Below, one piece after another: positions 1-7,100 of a DNA stretch of 38,772 nucleotides. How positions within the stretch are numbered: the stretch's first letter is position 1; each line of letters opens with the position of its first letter. The position numbers and the translations under genes were made by a program. Source of the stretch: Gemmatimonadota bacterium (GTDB lineage: Bacteria; Latescibacterota; UBA2968; UBA8231); assembly GCA_028875345.1 (NCBI GenBank), contig JAPPEG010000182.1, forward strand, positions 1 through 38,772. Direction: 5' to 3'. The notes under the pieces are model-generated. The model had not been told where the DNA came from, did no database searches, and saw only the letters and a list, made by a program, of their open reading frames with translations.

Positions 1-55
1 CCTTGCCTTTACCCGAATCGCCCCAGAAGGCGTCAACGACGATGATGGCGCTCAT
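1..55 (-). CDS. Adenylosuccinate synthetase-like protein, N-terminal fragment cut by the window edge
   Basis: Only the first 18 codons lie in the window. They read MSAIIVVDAFWGDSGKGK, matching the N-terminal nucleotide-binding loop of adenylosuccinate synthetase (PurA), which joins IMP and aspartate with GTP in AMP synthesis. The usual loop is GDEGKGK; here Asp13 and Lys16 are kept but Glu14 is Ser. An AGGAGG-type ribosome binding site at 60-66 supports the ATG at 55. The gene lies 15 nt downstream of the HAD phosphatase on the same strand, so the two are probably co-transcribed. Family assignment rests on this short stretch; a divergent PurA paralogue is as likely as the housekeeping enzyme. 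Confidence 0.7.
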   Translation of the reverse strand, partial: MSAIIVVDAFWGDSGKGK

Positions 56-70
56 AGCGTACCTCCTTTC

Positions 71-931
71 TTATTTTGGTGTTCCGTTCCAATGGGCGCT
101 TATATAGCGAGCCACGCCGTCCTCTTCATTGGTGTCAATGATCCCGGTGGCTTGTTCCTTAAGAGCGGGGATGGCGTTGGCCACGGCTAGGGCTTCGTCA
201 GCCATCTTGAACATGTCCAAGTCGTTTACTTGGTCGCCAAAAACGACCAGACGACAATCTTCCAGTCCTTGCATGCGCTTGAGACTCAATATGCCCTGCT
301 CTTTGGTGGCGCGAGCATCGTGGATGGTCAGCCAGTGCCATCCTGGTGAGTACTGGTTCTCGTAGCAATGGGTCTGAATCCGCTCGGCGTGCCGCTGGTT
401 GATTTCCTCATCCAATTTCTCCAGCTCCGGCCCCGGCCCGATAACAGTGAGACAGACCACTTGGTCGTCGAGACCGCTTTGCAAGTCGGCTAAATAGCAC
501 AGGCGTGGATCGTGGTGGAGTTGCCTATTCCGCAGGTACCAAGCCATGCCGTCGTTGGTGATATCTCGGTAGTAGAGACGGTCGGCAGTACCGTCGTAGG
601 TCGAGATGAAGGGGATGTAACCAGCGCCGGCTATTTGTTGCCACAACTCGGACAGAATGTCGCGGTGCAGGGTGCGGACCAGATAGTGCTGCCCGCTGGC
701 CAGATCGGAAACAAAGGCACCGTTGAATTCGACTACTGGCAAGCGCAGCGGTAAACCGGCCAGTACGTGGCGCATGGAGGCTATGCTGCGGGCGCTCGCC
801 ACAGTGAAGAGCAAACCCTGATCCAACAGAGCGTTGAGGGCATCCTTGCTGTACTGAGATAGCGAAGTATCGTTGCGCAGCAGAGTGCCGTCCAAATCGG
901 AGACGTATAGGGGAGAGTCAGTGGTTTTCAA
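71..931 (-). CDS. Cof-type HAD-superfamily phosphatase
   Basis: A 286-residue cytosolic HAD phosphatase of the Cof (type IIB cap) class, which typically dephosphorylates sugar phosphates, nucleotides or cofactors. Motif I is D12-L-D14-G-T near the N-terminus, motif II Ser46, motif III Lys210 (ATKEQG) and motif IV G232-D-x-x-N-D237. The cap lies between about residues 80 and 190. The start is a TTG at 931 with only a weak upstream ribosome binding site, but no other in-frame start precedes motif I. Length is normal for the family. It sits upstream of the PurA-like gene, hinting at a nucleotide-related substrate, though the substrate cannot be read from sequence. Confidence 0.88.
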   Translation of the reverse strand: MKTTDSPLYVSDLDGTLLRNDTSLSQYSKDALNALLDQGLLFTVASARSIASMRHVLAGLPLRLPVVEFNGAFVSDLASGQHYLVRTLHRDILSELWQQIAGAGYIPFISTYDGTADRLYYRDITNDGMAWYLRNRQLHHDPRLCYLADLQSGLDDQVVCLTVIGPGPELEKLDEEINQRHAERIQTHCYENQYSPGWHWLTIHDARATKEQGILSLKRMQGLEDCRLVVFGDQVNDLDMFKMADEALAVANAIPALKEQATGIIDTNEEDGVARYISAHWNGTPK

Positions 932-1044
932 GGGATTTCTAAAGGGTGAATTGGTTGACGCCCCTAACGATAAGCGAAATGGTAGAATAATAAAAATTTA
1001 TATATCTTATTCTTAGGATAATTGATATAAATAAAGGACTCCGA
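932..1044. promoter_or_regulatory. AT-rich divergent promoter region between HAD phosphatase and LysR genes
   Basis: This 113-bp gap is strikingly AT-rich against its GC-rich surroundings, with runs such as aataataaaaatttatata. It separates the divergent HAD/PurA-like genes from the LysR gene. LysR regulators commonly bind such a shared region to control both their own gene and the divergent one. An AGGA ribosome binding site precedes the LysR ATG. I cannot fix exact -10/-35 elements because several AT-rich candidates exist. Confidence 0.5.
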
Positions 1045-1938
1045 ATGGATTTCTACCAATTGCGCAGTTTCTACGAAATCGTCCGCGAGCAGAGCTTTAC
1101 GCGGGCGGCCGACAAACTCTTTCTGACTCAGCCGGCCATCAGCCTCCAGATCAAGGCATTGGAGAACGAACTAGACGAGATCCTACTTGAGCGCAATCGG
1201 CGGCAACTCCGTCTAACGCCGGCCGGCGAGATTCTCTTTGCTCATGCGAAGGCGGTTCTCTCCCGGCTGGAGAAGGCGCGCGACGATATTGCGGAGCTCA
1301 AGCAGGTCTTGCGTGGGTGGCTGGCAATTGGGACTAGCGATACTAACTGCACCTATGTTTTGCCCAGTGTGCTCGCCGAGTTCCGCGCTCGCTACCCGGC
1401 GGTCGAGTTGACCATCCGCAATCGAATGTCGCCGGAGGTGAGCAACCTAGTGCTCAACGACGAAGTGGAGTTTGGGTTGGCGACCTTGCCGGTCAAGCAC
1501 CGCGACTTGGTCAGCGAGTCGCTTTTCGAGCGGCGAGATGTACTCATTTGTCCCCCGGACCACGCGCTGGGCAAAAGGCGCAGGATAGGGCTCAAACAGC
1601 TTGCCGAATATCCGTTTCTGGCCTTGGAACGGGGGAGCACTAGCCGGCAGTTGCTCGACGAGGTTTTCCAACGGCAGGGCTTGGCGTTGCAGGTCGAAAT
1701 GACGCTCGGCGGGATCGAGATTATCAAGCGCTACGTGGAGATCGGGTTGGGTATTGCGCTGGTGCCGGAGGTGGCGGTGGAAGCAGAAGTCGCCGCGGGG
1801 AAAGTACGCGCTATACAGGTCAATGGATTGGCCAAACGCCAAATAGGCCTAATCGAGCACCGGCAGCGACGGCGTTCGCCGGCGACGGAGGCTTTCTTGG
1901 CGCTCTTGCGGGAATTTGTCGCCGCAGGGAAGATTTAA
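1045..1938 (+). CDS. LysR-family transcriptional regulator
   Basis: A 297-residue LysR-type regulator. The first 60 residues form the winged helix-turn-helix (LRSFYEIVREQSFTRAADKL, then LTQPAISLQIKALE), followed by a linker helix and a periplasmic-binding-protein-like effector domain from about residue 90 to 290. N-terminal sequence and length resemble the CysB/CysL/CbbR branch, but the effector cannot be named. It is divergent from the HAD phosphatase/PurA-like pair, the usual arrangement for a regulator and its target. The ATG is preceded by AGGA and by the AT-rich intergenic region. Confidence 0.92.
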   Translation: MDFYQLRSFYEIVREQSFTRAADKLFLTQPAISLQIKALENELDEILLERNRRQLRLTPAGEILFAHAKAVLSRLEKARDDIAELKQVLRGWLAIGTSDTNCTYVLPSVLAEFRARYPAVELTIRNRMSPEVSNLVLNDEVEFGLATLPVKHRDLVSESLFERRDVLICPPDHALGKRRRIGLKQLAEYPFLALERGSTSRQLLDEVFQRQGLALQVEMTLGGIEIIKRYVEIGLGIALVPEVAVEAEVAAGKVRAIQVNGLAKRQIGLIEHRQRRRSPATEAFLALLREFVAAGKI

Positions 1939-1951
1939 CGCCAGTAATGCT

Positions 1952-2281
1952 TTAGCTTTGGGAGTGCGTCAAATTTGCAGGTCTTATTTTTGCAAGTTCG
2001 TCTTCCAAACGCTGCTCGACCCGCCACAAATCACAAGCTTGTTGCAGGCGCAACCAGAGCCCAGGACCGTTGCCGACGAGTTTTCCTATTCTAAGTGCCA
2101 TTTCTGTTGTAATCGGATGCGTACAAGCCAGAACGCGATGCAATTGTTGACGCGAAACACCGAGTCGTCGAGCCGCTTCGCTAACCGATAATTCAAGCGA
2201 CGGCAATACATCTTCACGCAGAATCTCACCCGGATGGACAGGCGCACGCTTCAACGGACGGTTGATGGAATATTCGGCCAT
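1952..2281 (-). CDS. HigA-type antitoxin (XRE helix-turn-helix), apparently without its toxin
   Basis: A 109-residue protein of the HigA/VapI antitoxin family. Its N-terminus contains the characteristic HPGEILREDVLP stretch, and the helix-turn-helix spans about residues 33-54 (VSEAARRLGVSRQQLHRVLA), followed by a helical tail (GLWLRLQQACDLW). HigA neutralises the HigB ribosome-dependent mRNA nuclease and represses its own operon. I chose the ATG at 2281, preceded by GAGGTG, over an upstream in-frame ATG at 2305 that would overlap the preceding gene. HigB, usually just upstream of higA, is absent; the upstream gene is a DUF433 protein. Confidence 0.85.
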   Translation of the reverse strand: MAEYSINRPLKRAPVHPGEILREDVLPSLELSVSEAARRLGVSRQQLHRVLACTHPITTEMALRIGKLVGNGPGLWLRLQQACDLWRVEQRLEDELAKIRPANLTHSQS

Positions 2282-2288
2282 TGTCACC

Positions 2289-2546
2289 TCAATGATATTG
2301 CTCAAGAGCTATGGCCACGGCTGACAGCGTATCGTGCGATATCACCGCGTGCGCGTAGGCAACACACGCCTGTAGGTCGGCTTCTTCGAGTTCGGGGTAA
2401 TCGGCTAAAATGGCCTCTGGCTTTACACCTTGGGCTAACAAGCTCAGGATAAGTTCCACCGAGATACGCATGTCGCGAATAATGGGTTTGCCATCGAAAA
2501 TATCTGGACGCACCGTGATGCGCTTGAGGAGTTCGGGATGGGTCAT
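2289..2546 (-). CDS. DUF433 family antitoxin-like protein
   Basis: An 85-residue DUF433 protein with the family pattern GKPIIRDMRISVELIL at residues 19-34, then a G-V-x-P-E-A-I-L-A-D-Y-P-E-L segment and a C-terminal YAHAV helix. DUF433 proteins are short helix-turn-helix proteins often paired with a PIN-like DUF5615 toxin gene downstream. No such toxin follows; the next gene, 7 nt away, is a HigA-like antitoxin. The start at 2546 is chosen because GGAG lies just upstream and the family begins here; the open frame extends to 2621 but the extra residues look non-native. Confidence 0.82.
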   Translation of the reverse strand: MTHPELLKRITVRPDIFDGKPIIRDMRISVELILSLLAQGVKPEAILADYPELEEADLQACVAYAHAVISHDTLSAVAIALEQYH

Positions 2547-2669
2547 ATTTGCACTCCGTGGTTGGTTGATTCCCTTCATAGGTGCCATCTGGGTTCTTGC
2601 CGACCCGCCTTTAGAGACCAAGCGATCATAAGTATAGTATAGGGAATTTCGTGGGTAGGAAAATTTTCT

Positions 2670-2790
2670 TCAAATAGCAAACCACGGCCGCACCGCCACT
2701 CCGTTGCGCCGGTACGCGCGGTCGCCGCCGTAGATCAGCGAAGCAGCGAGCGTCGCGCAAAAGATACTGTTGTAGGGTTCGCCTAATAAT
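2670..2790 (-). pseudogene. C-terminal remnant of an unidentified protein
   Basis: The minus strand reads about 38 protein-like codons up to a TGA at 2670-2672, including the stretches EPYNSIFCATLAASLIYGG and AYRRNGVAVRPWFAI. Third codon positions are mostly G or C, as in the neighbouring genes, unlike random sequence. No start codon or upstream domain survives: the frame runs on only briefly beyond 2790 and hits a stop near 2860. The tail loosely resembles the ends of DUF1566/SUMF1-like domains (a G-x-x-V-R-P pattern), but this is too short to assign. Confidence 0.4.
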
Positions 2791-2796
2791 ATGGCG

Positions 2797-2819
2797 GATT
2801 TACGATTCAATCGTAAATC
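2797..2819. repeat. Perfect 23-bp palindrome (11-bp arms, 1-nt centre)
   Basis: The left arm gatttacgatt and right arm aatcgtaaatc are exact reverse complements around a single C. It lies at the edge of the coding remnant, between the DUF433 gene and the end of the long minus-strand operon. It could be an operator, a small dispersed palindromic element or part of a terminator; there is no T-tract immediately after it on either strand. Whether it recurs elsewhere in the genome cannot be seen here. Confidence 0.75.
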
Positions 2820-2885
2820 TGTCAAAACGCTAGCCCTGACCACTGGTCAGCACCGCGTCACCCTATAGTTGTTGACGATCTCTTT

Positions 2886-4169
2886 CTACAGATACTGTTC
2901 GTACACGGCGAGTGTCCCCTCGGCCATGGCGTCGGCGTGGAAGCGACTGTGGACCGCCTCTTGGCCGGTTTGTCCGAGTTGGCGTCGCCGCTTCTCGTCG
3001 CGCAGCAAGGCGGCAAGCTCGTTGGCTAGTATCTTCGGGGAATGGGGTGCGACGAGGAGACCGCCGCCGGTGGCTGCGATCAGCTCGGGGAACGCACCGT
3101 GGTCGGGCTGGACGACCGGGATGCCATTGGCCAAGGCTTCGAGGATCGACAGACCCTTGGGATCGGCGTAAACCGAGGGTACGGAGAAGACGTGGAGCGA
3201 GGAGAGGAAGCGGATTTTTTCGCGGCGATCGACTTCGCCGTGGTAGGCGAACGAGTCGGCCAGCCCCCAGCGGCGGATTTTTTGCACCTGCTCGGCGAAG
3301 TAGGGCTTGTCATAGGCGCTGAGGTAGCCCGCGGCTTCGAGGCGCAGGGGGGCAAACTCGGGCTGTTCTTTTAATTGCTGGAAGGCATCGACGAGCAGGT
3401 GAAAGCCCTTTTCCGGGCAGATGCGGGCGAGGTAGCCGATTTTGTAGGGGCCGTCCGCGGGCGGTGACTCTTGGCCGTGTCCGGTCAGGTTGAGGCCGAG
3501 TGGCACCGCGTGGATTTTTGTGCGCGGCACCTGTAGGTATTCGGCCATGTGCTCTTGGTAATACGCACACGGGGCGATGAAGGCGTCGATGTCTTGGGCG
3601 CGTTGGCGCAGGATTTTCAGGGCTTGGGACTTCCAAGGTTCGGGCAGGCCGTCTAAGAACAGGTCTTCGCCTTGGAGAGCGCAGAGCACGGGGACGCCTA
3701 GTTGGGCTTTTAGTTGCCGGGCCATGCCGACGAACATGGCGTTGGTTAGCTGGATGAGGTCGGGTTTGAAGTCGCGCTGGAGCCAAGCGATGAGTCGGGT
3801 GAGTTCCTTTTGTTGATTCCCCTCTTCGCCAGCGAGGATTGAGACGGTGAGTGGTCCTAGATCGCGGGCGTTGGTAGAGGATCCAAAGCGCGCGAGAGTG
3901 CGGATCAGGAACGGCGAGTCGAGGACGCGGTCGAAGAGGCGGTGTGTGCGGCGAAAAAACGGCCACTGCTGTTGCAAGAAGATGCTGATGCCACCGTAGA
4001 AGACGCGGTCCAGCGAGACGTTTTCCTCGTCCGTGCGCAGTGGCGTATAGGTCGGGATGAGGGCGACATCGGCGTCGCGGCGCGAGAGGGCGGCCGCGAG
4101 TGCGTTGTCGTGGATGCAGCTACCGCAGTACATGCCGGCGGCACCGGCCGTGATGTAGGCGATGCGCAT
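2886..4169 (-). CDS. Glycosyltransferase family 4 (GT-B fold)
   Basis: A 427-residue retaining glycosyltransferase of the GT4 type, which transfers a sugar from a nucleotide-activated donor to an acceptor on the cytosolic side. The N-terminal acceptor domain begins MRIAYITAGAAGMYCGSCIH, with the glycine-rich loop typical of GT-B enzymes. The C-terminal donor domain has IGYLARICPEKGFHLLVDAF and the E-x7-E region EALANGIPVVQPDHGAFPEL. It is the last gene of the 11-gene operon, starting 2 nt after the symporter stop with no ribosome binding site of its own, so it is probably translated by coupling. The acceptor is unknown. Confidence 0.9.
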   Translation of the reverse strand: MRIAYITAGAAGMYCGSCIHDNALAAALSRRDADVALIPTYTPLRTDEENVSLDRVFYGGISIFLQQQWPFFRRTHRLFDRVLDSPFLIRTLARFGSSTNARDLGPLTVSILAGEEGNQQKELTRLIAWLQRDFKPDLIQLTNAMFVGMARQLKAQLGVPVLCALQGEDLFLDGLPEPWKSQALKILRQRAQDIDAFIAPCAYYQEHMAEYLQVPRTKIHAVPLGLNLTGHGQESPPADGPYKIGYLARICPEKGFHLLVDAFQQLKEQPEFAPLRLEAAGYLSAYDKPYFAEQVQKIRRWGLADSFAYHGEVDRREKIRFLSSLHVFSVPSVYADPKGLSILEALANGIPVVQPDHGAFPELIAATGGGLLVAPHSPKILANELAALLRDEKRRRQLGQTGQEAVHSRFHADAMAEGTLAVYEQYL

Positions 4170-4171
4170 CG

Positions 4172-5626
4172 CTAGAAGAATTTATCGACGGTGCTTTTGG
4201 CCGGTGGCTTGGTCAGTAGCGAGCCGACGACCATGGCCACGGCAGAAGCCGCTAGGATCACCACTACGGGCATTACCCCGGTCATGCCGACGGTGTAGCC
4301 GGGAACTTTCCACCCTTGAAAGAAGAAATAGCACCACAGCGCGGCCACGGTGAGCACGGAGGCAAAGGCACCGTACTTGGTGCTGCGCTTCCAGAACAGC
4401 GCGGCTACTACCACTGGAAAGAGCGCTGCGAAGCCGGTGAAGGACCAGATGGCGAGGGTGAAGATGCTGCGGGCCGAGACCAGGGAGAGCACGTAGGTAA
4501 CGGCGAAGATGGCGATCACGAAGAGGCGGCCCGACAGGACTTGGGCCTTTTCGCTCAATTCGTCGCCCTTGCGATAGTGGCGGACGATGTCTTGGGTGAA
4601 CATGTTGCTGATGGACAGCACCTGCGAGTCGAGCGAGGACATTATGGCGGCAAAGACCCCAGCGGCGAGTAGGCCGGCTAGGGCACCAGGAGCGTGTAGG
4701 TCGATCATCTTGACCAGCACGGAATTGGCGGCCGCGCCCTTGAGGCCCGGGAAGTCAATGCTGCCGAAGATCCCTAGGAGTACGCTGGGGATCCAGACGA
4801 TGGCGATGCACAGGGGGTAGAACATCAGCGGCCAGCGAAAGGTGCGAGCGCTTTTAGCGGTTAGCCAATGGGTGAAAAGGTGAGGGAACATGCCGACCGA
4901 CAGCGGGATGCAGGTGTAGGTCAACAGTTTGATCGGGCTGATATTGTCTCCTTTGATCAGCAGTTCGGGGTGCGCCGCCGCGACTTGCGCCAGTGCGCTG
5001 TCCAGCCCGCCTAGCTTATCGACGATGACGAAGAAGGTCACGCCGCCCAAGATCATAAAGACCAGGGTTTGGAAGGCGTTGGCCCAGGCGGTGCTCCTCA
5101 TGCCGCCGAAACTGACGTAGGTCAGCACCACCAAGCAGATCAACAGGCCACCGGCCCATTGGGGAATCTGCCCCTTGGTGATTTGGGCGAGGGTAATGCC
5201 GCCGCCCATGACGCCGATGAGCAGGTAGGGAATCAGCAGCGCGATCATGACGACGAAGAGCAGCAGACCCAAGCCGTCGGAGTCCCAGCGGCGGCGGAAG
5301 TACTGAACTTGCGTGAGGAGGTTGTGGCGCTTGCCGAGCGCCCAGACGCGGGTGCCGATAAAGAAGAAGACGGTGGGGATGATCAGAGCCGCACCCGAAG
5401 GCATCAGGGCAAAGACGCCGATCCCGGTGTGATAGGCTTCGCCGGAGGCTCCCAAGATGGCGAACGCGGTCATGTTGGTGCCAAACAGCGACATCAGCAG
5501 CAGGAAGGGGCCGATGGAGCGGCTGGCGACGAAGTAGTCCTCGCCAGTGCCGCGAAAGAAGCGGTTGGAGAGGACGCCGATGCAGAGTACTAGGCCGAGG
5601 TAGCAGAAGATGATGATCGTGGTCAT
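4172..5626 (-). CDS. Sodium:solute symporter (SSS family)
   Basis: A 484-residue inner-membrane symporter with about 13 hydrophobic segments. The first helix begins MTTIIIFCYLGLVLCIGV; the conserved SSS stretch FGTNMTAFAILGASGEAYHTG is near residues 48-68. SSS transporters use the sodium gradient to import sugars, amino acids, carboxylates or vitamins. The ATG at 5626 overlaps the TGA of the DUF3311 gene (ATGA). A longer open frame to 5668 adds a basic, non-membrane N-terminus and is rejected. DUF3311 + SSS pairs are common and resemble carboxylate transporters such as MctP; a carboxylic substrate would suit the upstream CoA ligase but is inferred. Confidence 0.93.
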   Translation of the reverse strand: MTTIIIFCYLGLVLCIGVLSNRFFRGTGEDYFVASRSIGPFLLLMSLFGTNMTAFAILGASGEAYHTGIGVFALMPSGAALIIPTVFFFIGTRVWALGKRHNLLTQVQYFRRRWDSDGLGLLLFVVMIALLIPYLLIGVMGGGITLAQITKGQIPQWAGGLLICLVVLTYVSFGGMRSTAWANAFQTLVFMILGGVTFFVIVDKLGGLDSALAQVAAAHPELLIKGDNISPIKLLTYTCIPLSVGMFPHLFTHWLTAKSARTFRWPLMFYPLCIAIVWIPSVLLGIFGSIDFPGLKGAAANSVLVKMIDLHAPGALAGLLAAGVFAAIMSSLDSQVLSISNMFTQDIVRHYRKGDELSEKAQVLSGRLFVIAIFAVTYVLSLVSARSIFTLAIWSFTGFAALFPVVVAALFWKRSTKYGAFASVLTVAALWCYFFFQGWKVPGYTVGMTGVMPVVVILAASAVAMVVGSLLTKPPAKSTVDKFF

Positions 5627-5847
5627 GCCGCTTGCTCCTCGTCCTCTGCGTCCAACTCGGACGGCCAAGCGTAGTTGACCAGCAAGATCATCAGCCCGGT
5701 GGCGGCCACGCAGAAACCGATGTGGTAGAGCAAGCCGATGGGAAGTCCCAAGACGATGCGCGGATCGTCCCAGAGCCAGAGGTCGTTGTGCAGGAGGTAG
5801 AGGACCAGAATCCCCAAGTAGAGGAGTCGGCGGACGGTGGCGTTCAC
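5623..5847 (-). CDS. DUF3311 small membrane protein, symporter partner
   Basis: A 74-residue protein with two transmembrane segments (RRLLYLGILVLYLL and YHIGFCVAATGLMILLVNY) separated by a short loop containing LWLWDDPRIVLGLP, and a very acidic tail. This matches DUF3311, a small protein encoded just upstream of sodium:solute symporters and thought to be an accessory subunit. It starts with GTG at 5847, preceded by AGGAGT, and overlaps the flavoprotein stop as GTGA. Its own TGA overlaps the symporter ATG. A longer open frame to 5985 is a shadow of the flavoprotein gene. Confidence 0.88.
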   Translation of the reverse strand: MNATVRRLLYLGILVLYLLHNDLWLWDDPRIVLGLPIGLLYHIGFCVAATGLMILLVNYAWPSELDAEDEEQAA

Positions 5848-7100
5848 TGGGTTACTCCTGAAGGTTGCGGGGTTAAGGGGACGGCGGCGGGCATTGGACA
5901 GACCTCGCTCATCGGCCCGAAAATAGGCTCGACATGCTCGCTGAAGAGGTTGCCGCTGAGGACGTCGATGACCCCCTGTTTGCATTCGGGGTGGCGTTTG
6001 AGGAATTCGGCGAAGCTGAAGTCCTTGGAGTAGAAAGCGTACACCATTTTGCGCACCGCCTCCATGCCGTGCACTAGCTCCGGCCCGAAACCGCCCAACT
6101 GCTCAGCAGAAAAGTCGCCTTTGGCAAAGGCTTCGGCGATGGCGTCAGCGGCCATTTCGCCGGATTTGAGCGCTAGGTACACGCCCGAGGAGTACATCGG
6201 ATCGAGAAAACAGAACGCGTCGCCGACCAGCACCCAACCTTCGCCAGCGATGCGGCTGGCGCGATAGGAAAAATCCTTGGTGGTCTTGACCGGAAAGAGC
6301 TGCTCAGCGTGTTGCAGGCGCTCCTGCATGGGTCGGCATTTGGCTAGCTCTTGCCCGAAGATGGTCTGCGCGTCTTCGCGGCGGCCTTGGACCAAGTAGG
6401 AGATCGCGCCGACCACGCCGACGCTGACCTTGTCGTCGGGCAGGGGGATGTACCAGAACCAAGAGTCCCGGCTCTCGGTGTGGAGGATCAAGGTCGCGCC
6501 TTCGTCAATGCCCTCGTCGCGCTGGCCGCCGCGATAGTGGGTGTAGATCGAAGCCTTCTTTAGCTCGGGCTCGGGCTGGGTCAGCTTGAGCTTGCGGCCG
6601 ATCAGCGCACTCTGGCCGGTGGCATCGACTACTACTTGCGCGGCAAAATCGCGGGTTTGGCCGTCGGCGAGCTTGGCGCGCACGCCGGTAGCGCGGTCTC
6701 CCTCGAACAGGACTTTGAGGACCCGGGCACCCTGATGTACTTGGGCACCTTTTGCGCGGGCGTTGTCGAGGAGCATCTCGTCGAATGGGCCGCGCAAGAC
6801 CTGCCAAGTTATCGCGCTTTCGTGGGGATTAGTGTCAGAAAAGTAAAAGGGCGTTGAGCCGCGACCCGACTTGCCGAAAAACTGCACGCTGTGCTTGCGG
6901 GGGAAGGCGCTGTCTTTGAGCCGGTCGAGCACGCCGAGCCGTTTGAACGTCCAGTAGGTCTCCGGCATTAGAGACTCGCCGATTGTGAAGCGGGGGAACT
7001 GCTCCCGCTCGAAGAGCTGGACTTGGCGGCCAGTTGCGGCGACGAGGGCGGCTACGGTGCTGCCAGCGGGGCCGCCGCCGATGACGATGACGTCGCTCAC
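5844..7100 (-). CDS. FAD-dependent halogenase-like oxidoreductase
   Basis: A 418-residue flavoprotein. The N-terminal Rossmann loop is GGGPAG at residues 8-13, followed by Glu31 for the FAD ribose and the PRFTIGESLMP segment typical of flavin-dependent halogenases. The diagnostic WxWxIP motif is present as WFWYIP (214-219). FAD motifs VLVGDA (290-295) and DPMYSSGV (300-307) follow. Flavin halogenases chlorinate aromatic rings through a lysine chloramine; Lys69 (FPRKHS) is a candidate but I cannot prove the equivalence. It starts with GTG, overlaps the PaaK-like gene (GTGA) and has AGGAGT upstream. Geranylgeranyl-reductase-type oxidoreductases are the main alternative, although they normally lack WxWxIP. 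Confidence 0.82.
   Translation of the reverse strand: MSDVIVIGGGPAGSTVAALVAATGRQVQLFEREQFPRFTIGESLMPETYWTFKRLGVLDRLKDSAFPRKHSVQFFGKSGRGSTPFYFSDTNPHESAITWQVLRGPFDEMLLDNARAKGAQVHQGARVLKVLFEGDRATGVRAKLADGQTRDFAAQVVVDATGQSALIGRKLKLTQPEPELKKASIYTHYRGGQRDEGIDEGATLILHTESRDSWFWYIPLPDDKVSVGVVGAISYLVQGRREDAQTIFGQELAKCRPMQERLQHAEQLFPVKTTKDFSYRASRIAGEGWVLVGDAFCFLDPMYSSGVYLALKSGEMAADAIAEAFAKGDFSAEQLGGFGPELVHGMEAVRKMVYAFYSKDFSFAEFLKRHPECKQGVIDVLSGNLFSEHVEPIFGPMSEVCPMPAAVPLTPQPSGVTQ

Larger units (their letters stand above)
2547..2885. other. 339-bp gap without an intact gene
   Basis: No complete gene is visible. The part next to the DUF433 gene contains minus-strand TATACT-like -10 candidates near 2633-2642 that could drive the antitoxin pair. 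The middle holds a minus-strand coding remnant (2670-2790) and a perfect palindrome (2797-2819), each listed separately. The rest up to the glycosyltransferase stop shows nothing recognisable. Confidence 0.6.

Noticed and set aside
1-55. Phage-type PurZ (2-aminoadenine pathway)
   Set aside because: PurZ is marked by loss of the catalytic Asp of the loop, which is retained here; only the next Glu is changed.
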